Source of the DNA: Fibrobacterota bacterium
GTDB taxonomy: Bacteria > Fibrobacterota > Fibrobacteria > UBA5070
DNA length: 64,000 bases
NCBI GenBank assembly: GCA_016715065.1
Contig: JADKBN010000031.1
Span: 372,001 to 436,000, forward strand
Direction of reading: 5' to 3'
Under the pieces are notes generated by a model, which saw only the letters and a list, made by a program, of their open reading frames with translations, was not told the DNA's origin and searched no databases. Position 1 is the stretch's first letter. Each line of letters starts with the position of its first letter. This document shows, piece by piece, positions 50,354 through 58,557 of this stretch. A program made the position numbers and the translations under genes.

Positions 50354-51746
50354 ACATGTGGACGGCTTTTCCGATGGCGACTGCTGTGGCGTCCGCGATC
50401 ACTTCGCTCAACGTGGGATGCGCGTGCATCGTTCCCAGCACATCCTCCAGCGTCGCTTCCAAGTTCATCGCCAGGTTCAGTTCCGCGATGAGCTCGGTGG
50501 CTTCCGACCCGATGATGTGCGCGCCCAGCAATTCGTGGTTTTTGGCGCCATAGAGCAGCTTCACGAATCCGTCGGTGTCGCCGGTTCCCACGGCCTTGCC
50601 GTTGGCGATGAACGGGAACTTGCCCACCTTGTATTCGATGTTCTGTTCCTTGAGCTTCTTCTCCGTGGCCCCGATCGAGGCGACCTGCGGCTGGCAGTAG
50701 GTGCAACCCGGAACCAGGTGGCTCTTGCGCGGCTCGATGTTTCCGTAGAGGCCATCGATGCACTGTCCCGCTTCCCAGCTGGCTTCGTGGGCCAGCCAAG
50801 GCGGGCCGATCACGTCGCCGATGCCGTAGATGCCGGGCAGCGAGCTTTCGTAGCGGTCGTTGGTGCGGATGTAGCCGCGGTTGAGATCCAACTTGAGGTC
50901 GGGTCCCAGCAGGCCATCCATGCGCGCTTCCACTCCCACCGCCACCAGCACCTTGTCGAAGGTGTTGCCGGCTTTTGGGGATTTCCCTTCGAAGCTCGCC
51001 ACGGCGCCAGATTCTGTCACCTGGATGGAGTTGACCTTGGTGCCGGTGAGCACCTCGATGCCGTAGCCCTGGTATTTGCGTTCCAGCAGCTTGGAGGCTT
51101 CCTCGTCTTCCAGAGGCAGGATGTTGGGGAGGAATTCCACCAAGGTGACCTTGGCTCCAAAGGCGTTGTAGAAATAGGCGAACTCCACGCCGATCGCGCC
51201 CGCACCGATCACCAAAATCGACTTGGGGCACTCTGAAAGTTCCAAGGCTTCACGGCTGGTGATCACGGTCTTGCGGTCGAGCTCGATGCCGGGCAGGGAG
51301 CGGGGGCGCGCGCCGGTGGCGATCACGATGTTCTCGCACTCCAATTGGTCGGCGGGCTTGCCGTCCTTGTAGTTGACTTCCACCAGTCCGGGACGGGTGA
51401 TGGTCCCCAAGCCTTTGAAGGCTTGGATCTTGTTTTTCTTGAACAGGTGGTCGATCCCCATGGCCATTTTGTCGGCGGCCTTGCGGGACTTGGCGACCAC
51501 CTTGGCGAAGTCGAAGCTCACGCCTTCGATCTTGAAGCCGAAGTCTTCCGGATGCTTGAGATGGTTGGCGAATTCGGCTTGCTTGAGCAGGGCCTTGGTG
51601 GGGATGCAACCCCAGTTCAGGCAGGTGCCTCCCGCGCGTTCCACTTCCACCATCGCCACGGTCTTGCCGTATTGGGCGGCCTTGATCGCTGCCACGTAGC
51701 CGGCGGGTCCACCACCGATCACCACCAGATCGAACTTCTGCGACAT
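50352..51746 (-). CDS. lpd: dihydrolipoyl dehydrogenase (E3)
   Basis: The 464-residue flavoprotein has the FAD-binding motif VVIGGGPAGYVAAIKAA, the redox disulfide GGTCLNWGCIPTKALL, the NAD site ILVIGAGAIGVEFAYF, and the C-terminal active-site HAHPTLSE His/Glu pair. It reoxidises the lipoyl arms of pyruvate and related dehydrogenases; pdhABC in this window lacks its own E3. AAGGAT precedes the ATG. The stop codon forms one end of the structured repeat element. Confidence 0.97.
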   Translation of the reverse strand: MSQKFDLVVIGGGPAGYVAAIKAAQYGKTVAMVEVERAGGTCLNWGCIPTKALLKQAEFANHLKHPEDFGFKIEGVSFDFAKVVAKSRKAADKMAMGIDHLFKKNKIQAFKGLGTITRPGLVEVNYKDGKPADQLECENIVIATGARPRSLPGIELDRKTVITSREALELSECPKSILVIGAGAIGVEFAYFYNAFGAKVTLVEFLPNILPLEDEEASKLLERKYQGYGIEVLTGTKVNSIQVTESGAVASFEGKSPKAGNTFDKVLVAVGVEARMDGLLGPDLKLDLNRGYIRTNDRYESSLPGIYGIGDVIGPPWLAHEASWEAGQCIDGLYGNIEPRKSHLVPGCTYCQPQVASIGATEKKLKEQNIEYKVGKFPFIANGKAVGTGDTDGFVKLLYGAKNHELLGAHIIGSEATELIAELNLAMNLEATLEDVLGTMHAHPTLSEVIADATAVAIGKAVHM

Positions 51747-51909
51747 GAGAATCCTTCCTTGTCCGACGGACCTTCCCGCGGTGGCCAGACACTTCCGGCC
51801 TCGAGAAGGGTTTCGAATCCACTAATCTACAACAAATCGAGATCGAGATCATTTCGCAACCTTGTTTTTGCTGGTTGAGTGAAGGGGCGATCCCTAAAAG
51901 GGGGTGCCG

Positions 51910-51915
51910 TATCTT
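51910..51915 (+). promoter_or_regulatory. TATCTT -10-like hexamer (TATCTTTG)
   Basis: TATCTTTG fits both the TATCTT hexamers noted elsewhere and the TAnnTTTG -7 element of Bacteroidota-type promoters. It is 15 to 24 bases before the likely starts of the next gene. Confidence 0.35.
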
Positions 51916-51939
51916 TGGGCGCGAAGAAGGGTGGAGGCG

Positions 51940-52662
51940 ATGGAGTGGATCGTTCTGCTGGTGGCTGGTTTGGTCAGTGCTCAAGACAACATCGCGGTGA
52001 GGGTGGATACGCTGCCGCATTGGGAGCGTGAAGATCCCTGGTTGGACATCGAGGATTCCAAAGTGGATTCCGAAGTGGTCCTCTATCGTGTGGGCGATTA
52101 CCTGATAGAGGGAACCAAAGGCCTTTGGGTGGAGTGGATCCCACGGAGGGATTCCGCCAAACGGCCTGCAAAAGGAGAATTGGTGCTTGAGGACTCCGCA
52201 GGTTGGTTGCGGGGGACGCGCCATGCCGTCAATGGTGTTTACCGACCCTTCCGGATGCGGTCGCAGTTCGCGGAGTTTCCCGCCAACCGGATGAAATCCG
52301 GAAAATTGGCCGCACCGGATTTCCGTACCGATCCAGCTGCGAAGGAATATCGTTCGAGGATCCGTGAAGGATGCGAGCGAAACGGCGTGAACTTCGCCGG
52401 CCATTTCACGGTGGTGGAATGGGGTTGTGGGGCGGGTTGCCAGATGATGGCCCTGGTGGATCGCATCGATGGACGGATTTTGTACAGAAAGATCCCCTTC
52501 GACACCATGGACGGACACTGCGGAACCCTGTACAAGGCCGACAGTCGGTTGATGGTCGTCAACACCGAAGCGTTGCAGGATCACAAAGGATGGCAGATGA
52601 TCTACTGGCGAAAACCCGCCGCGTATGTTCTGGACAAAGTTCGCTTTCGACAGGTGGACTGA
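51940..52662 (+). CDS. exported protein of unknown function
   Basis: The 240-residue product has a short signal peptide (MEWIVLLVAGLVSA). Its C-terminal half contains the conserved-looking block NFAGHFTVVEWGCGAGCQMMALVDRIDGRI and an MDGHCGTLY motif. I recall similar blocks in uncharacterised secreted proteins of several phyla, but know no function. His, Cys and Trp placement suggests a ligand or catalytic site. GTG 51931 with a better-spaced ribosome site is an alternative start. Confidence 0.55.
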   Translation: MEWIVLLVAGLVSAQDNIAVRVDTLPHWEREDPWLDIEDSKVDSEVVLYRVGDYLIEGTKGLWVEWIPRRDSAKRPAKGELVLEDSAGWLRGTRHAVNGVYRPFRMRSQFAEFPANRMKSGKLAAPDFRTDPAAKEYRSRIREGCERNGVNFAGHFTVVEWGCGAGCQMMALVDRIDGRILYRKIPFDTMDGHCGTLYKADSRLMVVNTEALQDHKGWQMIYWRKPAAYVLDKVRFRQVD

Positions 52663-52702
52663 CCGGATCTCCACGATCCAGTCAGTTTCCGTCAAACAAG
52701 CT

Positions 52703-55700
52703 CTAGTCGTCCCTTCGCGAGTCCTCGTCCGATGCGGAATCGTATTCGTGGTGGTCCTCGAACGGTTCCTCGGTTTCCGCGGCTTGGGGCCAGACACCGT
52801 CTTGCGTGAAGACCGACCATCCCCTACGCACCCAGGGAAGGGAGAATCTCACCAGCCAGACCAGCCACATTCCCATCGCGATTTTCCACGACCAGATGGG
52901 GAGCGAGACCACCCAGGCGGAGGGAAGGCTTCCTGAAGAGCGGTCGAGGACCCATTTCCAAGGAAGCGAGGATGCCGTGGCCATGAAATCGGGTGAGCCG
53001 ACCAACGGGGAGAGGATCAACCAGATGACGGAAACTGCTGCGATCAGAGTGGTCACAACAATCAAGGCTTGGATGTTGCGACGTCGCGCCGTGGTCCAAT
53101 TGGAGCTGTCGATGCGATGGCGCCATACGAGAAGGCCGGCGAGGAGGGGTACCCCCAGAAGCCAAGTGCTTGTGCCAAGCCCATGAATGGTGGAGATCGG
53201 GATGATGATCATCCCTGCCTGGAAAAACGAGACCTGTTTTCCTGACCACTTTCGGATCATCCAGGCGAAACCGACGAACAAGGGAAGAAAATGCCACCAT
53301 AGGCAGCGGACCCCGTCTCCTTGACCTCCGGAAAGGAGGACGAAATATTGAGGCGCGATCTGCAGGGTGGTCGAAAAATTGGCACCTCCGCCGGAAAGCA
53401 CCACGCGTTGAATCCGTCGGAGAAGTCCAGCTTCGCCGGTGGCGCGCCATGCGATGGAAACAAGGCGAGAATCAGCGTTCACGGGGATGTTCCAGCGGCC
53501 ATCGGGAAGCTGGTTGGCGATCTGTTCGGTTCCGTCCCGAAAGATGGCTTCCAGTTGGACGTTGTCGGGGAGGCGTACTTGGACGTCGGTTCCCTGGCTG
53601 GCCATCAGTTGGAACACAAGCTTCGCCGAGGGATCGCGCGGATCCGCGTTCTGGGTAAGGTCTGCGCTGAGAATCGTGACCAATGGCCCTTTGGCCGCAG
53701 GCCAGGCTTTCGGGAACAGTTTCAAGGTGTCGCCGGGAAACGGAGTCCAGACCATCTCGCCGCGCTGTGTGGTCGGCATGCCGCGCTGCAGAATCTGCAA
53801 GCGTGGATGCGATTGCGCCTTCCAGGTTTCCGACCACGGCCCGGTGCTGGCCACCAGCACCAACGAATCGTCGTGTCTGAGGCGCGTGTGGAATTCCACG
53901 GAAGATTCCCCGGAGGGAAGCACCCACCGTGCCTTGCCGGAATCGATCGTCTGGCCATCCAAAGTGGCCTCGCCGGAAAGCAATGGGTAGTCGATTGCGA
54001 TGGCTCCATCGAATTGGGTGGCACGGACCAGTCGGGTGGTCACCTTCCACTCGCGCGAAAATTGGAACGCGCGCTCGATCCGCACGAACGGGACCGTGCC
54101 GATGTTGGAGTGGATCTGGTTCTGCTCTTCCGAGGAAATCTCCGGCTCCGATCCTTTGCCGCGTGCGAGATGCATCGACGCACGGCCTTCATCAATCCGG
54201 CTCCACCCGGTTGCTGTCACATCCAGCACCCTTGGACGAACAGGAAAGGAGAATACGGCTTCCTTTCCGGAAGGCGTTCCGGTCATGGTCAATGTGTGTG
54301 TTCCTTTGGAAACAACGGCGAACGGTTCTTTGCCGTAGCTGCCGACAACGCAGGTTGGACAGGATATGTCCGTTATGGTCCATTCGCCTTGGGGGAGCTG
54401 GACGGTGGATGAGGCCAACGCCTGCAGCGTGCATTCCAACCGGAGATCCTTCCCTTGGCTTTTCACCGAAATCCGTGAAATATCCACGCAGGCCGAACCG
54501 CAATCCGGGGCTTGCGTCAGGGTTGTCTGGAGGTCGTCCAGCATGTCCTTCGAGGGCATGGTTTGTGCGGAAGCCGGCGAAGCGGCGAGAAGCAGCAGCA
54601 GGGCAAGGGCTCCCGAACTTGACGAGGTCAAGCCTGGCGAGCAGCACTCGCCTCGGATGCGGCTTCGATACACATGGAGCAACAAAAGCCATCCCATGAG
54701 AATTCCAAGGAACCTGACGGCACGAACTCCGTTGATTCCCAAAGTCCAGATCCGCACGGACGCATCGGAAGCCATGGGGTAGCTGCTTTCCAAGCGAGCC
54801 GATGTCCCGAATGTTTGGGGGATGCCAGGACCTGTCTGTATGGCGCCCTCCAGGAAAGGATCTCGCTCGCGCTTGGATGCGGTGTCGGGAACGGATTTTC
54901 GCTTCTCGTTTCTTTCCAGGTTGCCGATGCCTCGCCCGTGAGCGCCGATTACACCGATGCCGCGTCGACCTTGTTGCCCGCTTCTCGAGGGTCCACCGCC
55001 TCCAGCCAAGATCACATCGATCATGTTCCGCTCGATCGGTTCGAGGTCTTCGCCCATCAGTCCATCGGATTGGGAGTTGATCTGGCTCAGCACCGAACTG
55101 CTCATGGTTGCAGATGGCGATGTGGGGCTGGAACTTTCTGGCCAGTTGGGAGAGGCAGCCACAACAGTTGAATCCACCTTGACCAAATCATCTTCATTGT
55201 GACTCGGTGTTCCGAACAATCGTGGCAACGAACTGTGGTCCCCGCCTTGCTCCACGATGGCAGTAGGATGGACGATGCGGGCCCATTGCAAGCGGGAATC
55301 CGAAAAGAGACTCCAGCCGCACCAACCCAGACAAGCCACCAGAAGCGGTGTCAGAATTCGCTGGAATGATCGTTGGTTTCCTTCAGCGAGGCGTTCGCCG
55401 ATCGATCGGATGAAAAGGAATGCCGCCAGGAAGGTCCATGAGGTGGTGCTGATCAAATCGAACCTGCCCGACACCAGGAATCCAAGCGCCAACAACGCAG
55501 CCAGGCGCCCGACCGAAAGATACAGAAGCCCGACGAGAATGGCCGCGAAAACCACCTCGCCTTGTGTCCACAGAGATCGCCAGGTGTGATACTCCTCCGC
55601 ACCGTCGATTCCTGTCAAGGATACGATCCACCATCCCGCCGGAGCCTTCACTTCCAGGTTCAATTTCTGCAGGCGGGAATCGACTGCCGAAGCTGGGGCG

Positions 55701-57037
55701 TGTTGCCAAACACCGTCCTGCATGCGTCCTTGGACATCCACCGACCGAGCATATCGAAACAGATTGATCCCGGCTTCAGTGGGCCCGTTTGTTGTGATCA
55801 ACTCCGGTGCGCCCGGATCCGGTTGGATCATGGAAACTTCCAACGGCGATCGCAGCGAGAAACGCAAAGGTCGCCAGTCTTGCAGGCCGTAGCGGTCCTG
55901 GATCGTGGCACCATCTCCGTGTGCATCGATGTACATCGTGCGAGAAAGGGAGATCTTCATGGAATCCGGATGGATGGCGCCTTCGCGCACCACCTTCACG
56001 CGTAGGGGATGACTGGAATCCAGACTCCAGGCGGGAAGGTTTTTCAGACTTGCATCCAGACCTGCCTGGACGGGGTTTACTGGCGAGGCACCCTCGAACG
56101 CCAGACCACGAAGGTTTGCGTTTTCCTGAAAGCTCCACACTTCCTGCTCCGGCCAGGGCTCCGGCGCCTTGTTGACCTCCAATTGCTTGGGTGTTTCCGC
56201 GAGGACGGATCTGACCACGACGCTCCAGGATCCGGGACGCAAGGTCAGTTCCAATCCGCCTTTGCCATCGAGCCTTCCCGCCAAGGAAGAGCTCATCTCC
56301 ACCGCCCGTGCATTGACAGGAATTGCCCCAGGAAGTTGGATCCGCCGCTCCTTCCCGCCAACGGTCAGTTCGAGAGTGGTGGTCAGCTCCATGGGAGATC
56401 CATCTCGCAGAAGCCGCTGAACGCGGATTTCCAGACTGGAGACGGTGTCCGGTGCTTCGCCATCGTCTTCGTCCGACTCGCCCCGGTCCTCCGAGAGCCG
56501 GGATTCCAACCACATCCGGGATTCATCCGGGTCGAAGGCGGCTGTCTTGCCATCCACCTGCAGGTGGCGCACGGCGATGTCGGTGGGCAGCGAAATGGAA
56601 GCGGGGCGCTTTTTCCAAGCCAATCGTCCTGTGATGGCAAACGCCCCTGCGGGTCGTTCCACGAAAGGTTGGTCCTCCTCATCACCCACCAGCGCGATGG
56701 AAAGCCCGCGGTCTCTAACCTCCGTGGGCCATGCGGCACTGTCACCGGGCAGGTAGACGCGCCCGGGAATGAAGCGGGTGCCGGATAGAGTGAAGGTCGC
56801 ACCTTGTTTGTCGGCTTGGACGGACAGTTTTGTGGTGGCGATGCAGATCCGCGAACTTTCGTCCTGCCCGGGGCAGGCGGATTCGCCCAGATCGCGCAGA
56901 ACCCACGGAACCCAAGGTCGCAGCGGATCCGGCACCGAGGAAAGATCGAGGTTCGCGGGAAGGGCGGCGATGCTCGCCACCCCGGAAAATGCCAGCGACA
57001 AGGCCAGCCACAGAGCGCGGGTCGACAAAGGGAACAT
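52703..57037 (-). CDS. giant 1444-residue membrane protein with internal signal-peptide-like segment
   Basis: The N-terminus is a signal peptide (LWLALSLAFSGVASIAA). About 470 exported residues of beta character follow, then a membrane bundle (about 496-570: VVFAAILVGLLYLSVGRL, LAALLALGFLVSG, FLAAFLFI, ILTPLLVACLGWC). A low-complexity linker (about 615-740) carries MSSSVLSQIN, MGEDLEP and NMIDVILAGGGG. At about 774-830 comes GILMGWLLLLHVY and ALALLLLLAASPASAQ, a second signal-peptide-like segment. A second exported region (825-1240) and a second membrane bundle follow (WWHFLPLFVGFAWM, IHGLGTSTWLLGVPLLAGLLV, IVVTTLIAAVSVIWLI, IAMGMWLVWLVRF). It looks like a duplication or fusion. Function unknown. 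Confidence 0.65.
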   Translation of the reverse strand: MFPLSTRALWLALSLAFSGVASIAALPANLDLSSVPDPLRPWVPWVLRDLGESACPGQDESSRICIATTKLSVQADKQGATFTLSGTRFIPGRVYLPGDSAAWPTEVRDRGLSIALVGDEEDQPFVERPAGAFAITGRLAWKKRPASISLPTDIAVRHLQVDGKTAAFDPDESRMWLESRLSEDRGESDEDDGEAPDTVSSLEIRVQRLLRDGSPMELTTTLELTVGGKERRIQLPGAIPVNARAVEMSSSLAGRLDGKGGLELTLRPGSWSVVVRSVLAETPKQLEVNKAPEPWPEQEVWSFQENANLRGLAFEGASPVNPVQAGLDASLKNLPAWSLDSSHPLRVKVVREGAIHPDSMKISLSRTMYIDAHGDGATIQDRYGLQDWRPLRFSLRSPLEVSMIQPDPGAPELITTNGPTEAGINLFRYARSVDVQGRMQDGVWQHAPASAVDSRLQKLNLEVKAPAGWWIVSLTGIDGAEEYHTWRSLWTQGEVVFAAILVGLLYLSVGRLAALLALGFLVSGRFDLISTTSWTFLAAFLFIRSIGERLAEGNQRSFQRILTPLLVACLGWCGWSLFSDSRLQWARIVHPTAIVEQGGDHSSLPRLFGTPSHNEDDLVKVDSTVVAASPNWPESSSPTSPSATMSSSVLSQINSQSDGLMGEDLEPIERNMIDVILAGGGGPSRSGQQGRRGIGVIGAHGRGIGNLERNEKRKSVPDTASKRERDPFLEGAIQTGPGIPQTFGTSARLESSYPMASDASVRIWTLGINGVRAVRFLGILMGWLLLLHVYRSRIRGECCSPGLTSSSSGALALLLLLAASPASAQTMPSKDMLDDLQTTLTQAPDCGSACVDISRISVKSQGKDLRLECTLQALASSTVQLPQGEWTITDISCPTCVVGSYGKEPFAVVSKGTHTLTMTGTPSGKEAVFSFPVRPRVLDVTATGWSRIDEGRASMHLARGKGSEPEISSEEQNQIHSNIGTVPFVRIERAFQFSREWKVTTRLVRATQFDGAIAIDYPLLSGEATLDGQTIDSGKARWVLPSGESSVEFHTRLRHDDSLVLVASTGPWSETWKAQSHPRLQILQRGMPTTQRGEMVWTPFPGDTLKLFPKAWPAAKGPLVTILSADLTQNADPRDPSAKLVFQLMASQGTDVQVRLPDNVQLEAIFRDGTEQIANQLPDGRWNIPVNADSRLVSIAWRATGEAGLLRRIQRVVLSGGGANFSTTLQIAPQYFVLLSGGQGDGVRCLWWHFLPLFVGFAWMIRKWSGKQVSFFQAGMIIIPISTIHGLGTSTWLLGVPLLAGLLVWRHRIDSSNWTTARRRNIQALIVVTTLIAAVSVIWLILSPLVGSPDFMATASSLPWKWVLDRSSGSLPSAWVVSLPIWSWKIAMGMWLVWLVRFSLPWVRRGWSVFTQDGVWPQAAETEEPFEDHHEYDSASDEDSRRDD

Positions 57038-57151
57038 GGGACATGGCTCCTGATCGGAAATAGGGAACCCTCAGAAGTTACCACTCGGTCAGAATTTGCG
57101 CACGTGATCTCCGGGCAAGGTTTCTTTTGGCATCATAGACCTCCAAAACAA

Positions 57152-57179
57152 AAACAGACACCCCGACGGGTGTCTGTTT
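57152..57179 (-). terminator. bidirectional-type hairpin terminator
   Basis: AAACAGACACCC and GGGTGTCTGTTT form a perfect 12-bp stem with loop CGAC, preceded and followed by A and T residues. It lies between the sigma-factor transcript and the 1444-residue gene and would end the sigma-factor mRNA after its repeat elements. Confidence 0.85.
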
Positions 57180-57185
57180 GAAAGT

Positions 57186-57312
57186 CTGATTCGCGCGAGG
57201 TGGGATGAGTCGAAGTGAAACGGCCCCCTTTGTCGACCAAGACGTACGCGTAGGTACGTCGCGGGAGGCAAGGGTGTCCTTGAACAGCCATCGCCCGCCG
57301 CCAACACGCAAC
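57186..57312 (-). repeat. structured stop-codon repeat element, sigma copy 1 (degenerate)
   Basis: This 127-bp unit begins CTGATTCG and matches copy 2 closely over the left 90 bp, including the inner hairpin GACGTAC/GTACGTC. Its right arm has diverged: the G-run is broken and the terminal CGAATCAG is missing. It is tandem with copy 2. Confidence 0.75.
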
Positions 57313-57440
57313 CTGATTCGCGCGAGGTGGGATGAGTCGAAGCGAAACGGCCCCCCTTGTCGACCAAGACGTACGCGTAGGTACGTCGCGGGAGGCAAGG
57401 GGGGCCGTTGAGCGAGAATCGCCCGCCGCAGCCGAATCAG
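57313..57440 (-). repeat. structured stop-codon repeat element, sigma copy 2 (complete)
   Basis: This 128-bp unit is bounded by CTGATTCG (57313-57320) and CGAATCAG (57433-57440). A perfect 14-bp middle stem pairs 57346-57359 with 57396-57409, and an inner hairpin pairs GACGTAC (57368-57374) with GTACGTC (57381-57387). The right end contains the sigma-factor stop codon (57437-57439), just as in the lpd copy. Confidence 0.8.
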
Positions 57441-58264
57441 CTCAGGGCGGCGATATACGCTTCGTACTTCTCGCGCAACACCTCGCGATTGCGGGCCTTC
57501 TTGATGCGGCGCAAGGCCTGGTCGCGCAACTGGCGCACGCGCTCGTGGCTGATCTGGAGGCTTTCGCCCACTTCGCGCAACGTTTGCGGCGTTTCGTGGT
57601 CGATGCCGAACAGTCCCTTGAGCACATCCTTCTCGCGCTTGGGCAGCTCGTTGAGCAGCTCGTGCGCCATCAGTTCCACCGAATTGATTTCGGCGTCGTG
57701 TTCCGGATTGGCGGCTCTGGGATCGGCCAAGACTTCCTGGTAGGTGGTCTTGGTATCAGCCTTGAGCGGTGCATCGAACGAAATTCCCGCTTCACCCAAT
57801 TGGATGAGCTCGCGGATTTCATCCGTCAGCTCCTCGCCCTTGCTCTTGTTCTTCAGCGCCTTGCGAACGCGCAAGTGCTGGTTGGCCGGCAAGCGGATCA
57901 GGCTACCCTGCTCGTTGATGGCGCGGGTGATGTAGGCTTTGATCCACCACACCGCATACGAGATGAACTTGAGTCCACGGCTGTGATCGAAGCTCTCGAT
58001 CGCGCGGATCAGGCCCATGGCGCCTTCCGACACAAGGTCGGGAAGTGGAATGGGGCAACCGCGGTATTGCAGAGCCACTTTCAACACAAAGCGCATGTTC
58101 GCGCGAATCAACATCTCCCGAGCCCGTCGTGCATCCCGGTCGCTGTAATTGGGATCCTTCGGGTCCAGCTTCTTGAAGAGGAGTTGCTCAGCTTTCCTGT
58201 CGATGGGCTGAGTCTTGCGAATATCGTCGAGGTACCGTCGTAGGGTATCGTCCGAACTATCCAC
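57437..58264 (-). CDS. RpoD-family (group 1/2-like) sigma factor
   Basis: The 275-residue product has sigma-70 region 1.2 (DTLRRYLDDIRKTQ), region 2 (IRANMRFVLKVALQYRG, LPDLVSEGAMGLIRAIESFDHSRGLKFISYAVWWIKAYI), region 3 and region 4 (LPKREKDVLKGLFGID, TLREVGESLQISHERVRQLRDQALRRI). It is shorter than a primary sigma (no long region 1.1), so an alternative general sigma is likely. Start is taken as GTG 58264, nine bases after GGAG; a TTG at 58285 is possible. The gene ends inside a structured repeat. Confidence 0.9.
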   Translation of the reverse strand: MDSSDDTLRRYLDDIRKTQPIDRKAEQLLFKKLDPKDPNYSDRDARRAREMLIRANMRFVLKVALQYRGCPIPLPDLVSEGAMGLIRAIESFDHSRGLKFISYAVWWIKAYITRAINEQGSLIRLPANQHLRVRKALKNKSKGEELTDEIRELIQLGEAGISFDAPLKADTKTTYQEVLADPRAANPEHDAEINSVELMAHELLNELPKREKDVLKGLFGIDHETPQTLREVGESLQISHERVRQLRDQALRRIKKARNREVLREKYEAYIAALS

Positions 58265-58474
58265 GCTGCGTATCTCCGTTCGCAAATGTTATGCCAACTC
58301 ATTGATTCGGAAGGATTTAGAATCATCCCGAACTGGTCCGCCAGCGAATTTCGCTTCTAGCCCTTGGAAAGTCAATAGGGGTGTGGATATTTTTTCCACC
58401 CCCCCGGAAAAAAGGTCTCCGGGATGGTATCGCATTTGCGATCCCATCCGGCCACACCCGCGAGAAACAAAGTT

Positions 58475-58490
58475 CGGCACTTGGATTGCT
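58475..58490 (+). promoter_or_regulatory. sigma-54-type promoter of fliD
   Basis: CGGCAC, five bases, then TTGCT, with GG and GC twelve bases apart, matches the -24/-12 consensus TGGCAC-N5-TTGCA except at the first and last positions. It lies about 70 bp upstream of the fliD ATG, and no sigma-70-type hexamers stand out there. Confidence 0.55.
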
Positions 58491-58557
58491 CAGTTCAAGT
58501 GGACGTCCCTTTGTGCCGATGAGATGATTGGCAGGGTCGACGGGGGAGTTCAACATC

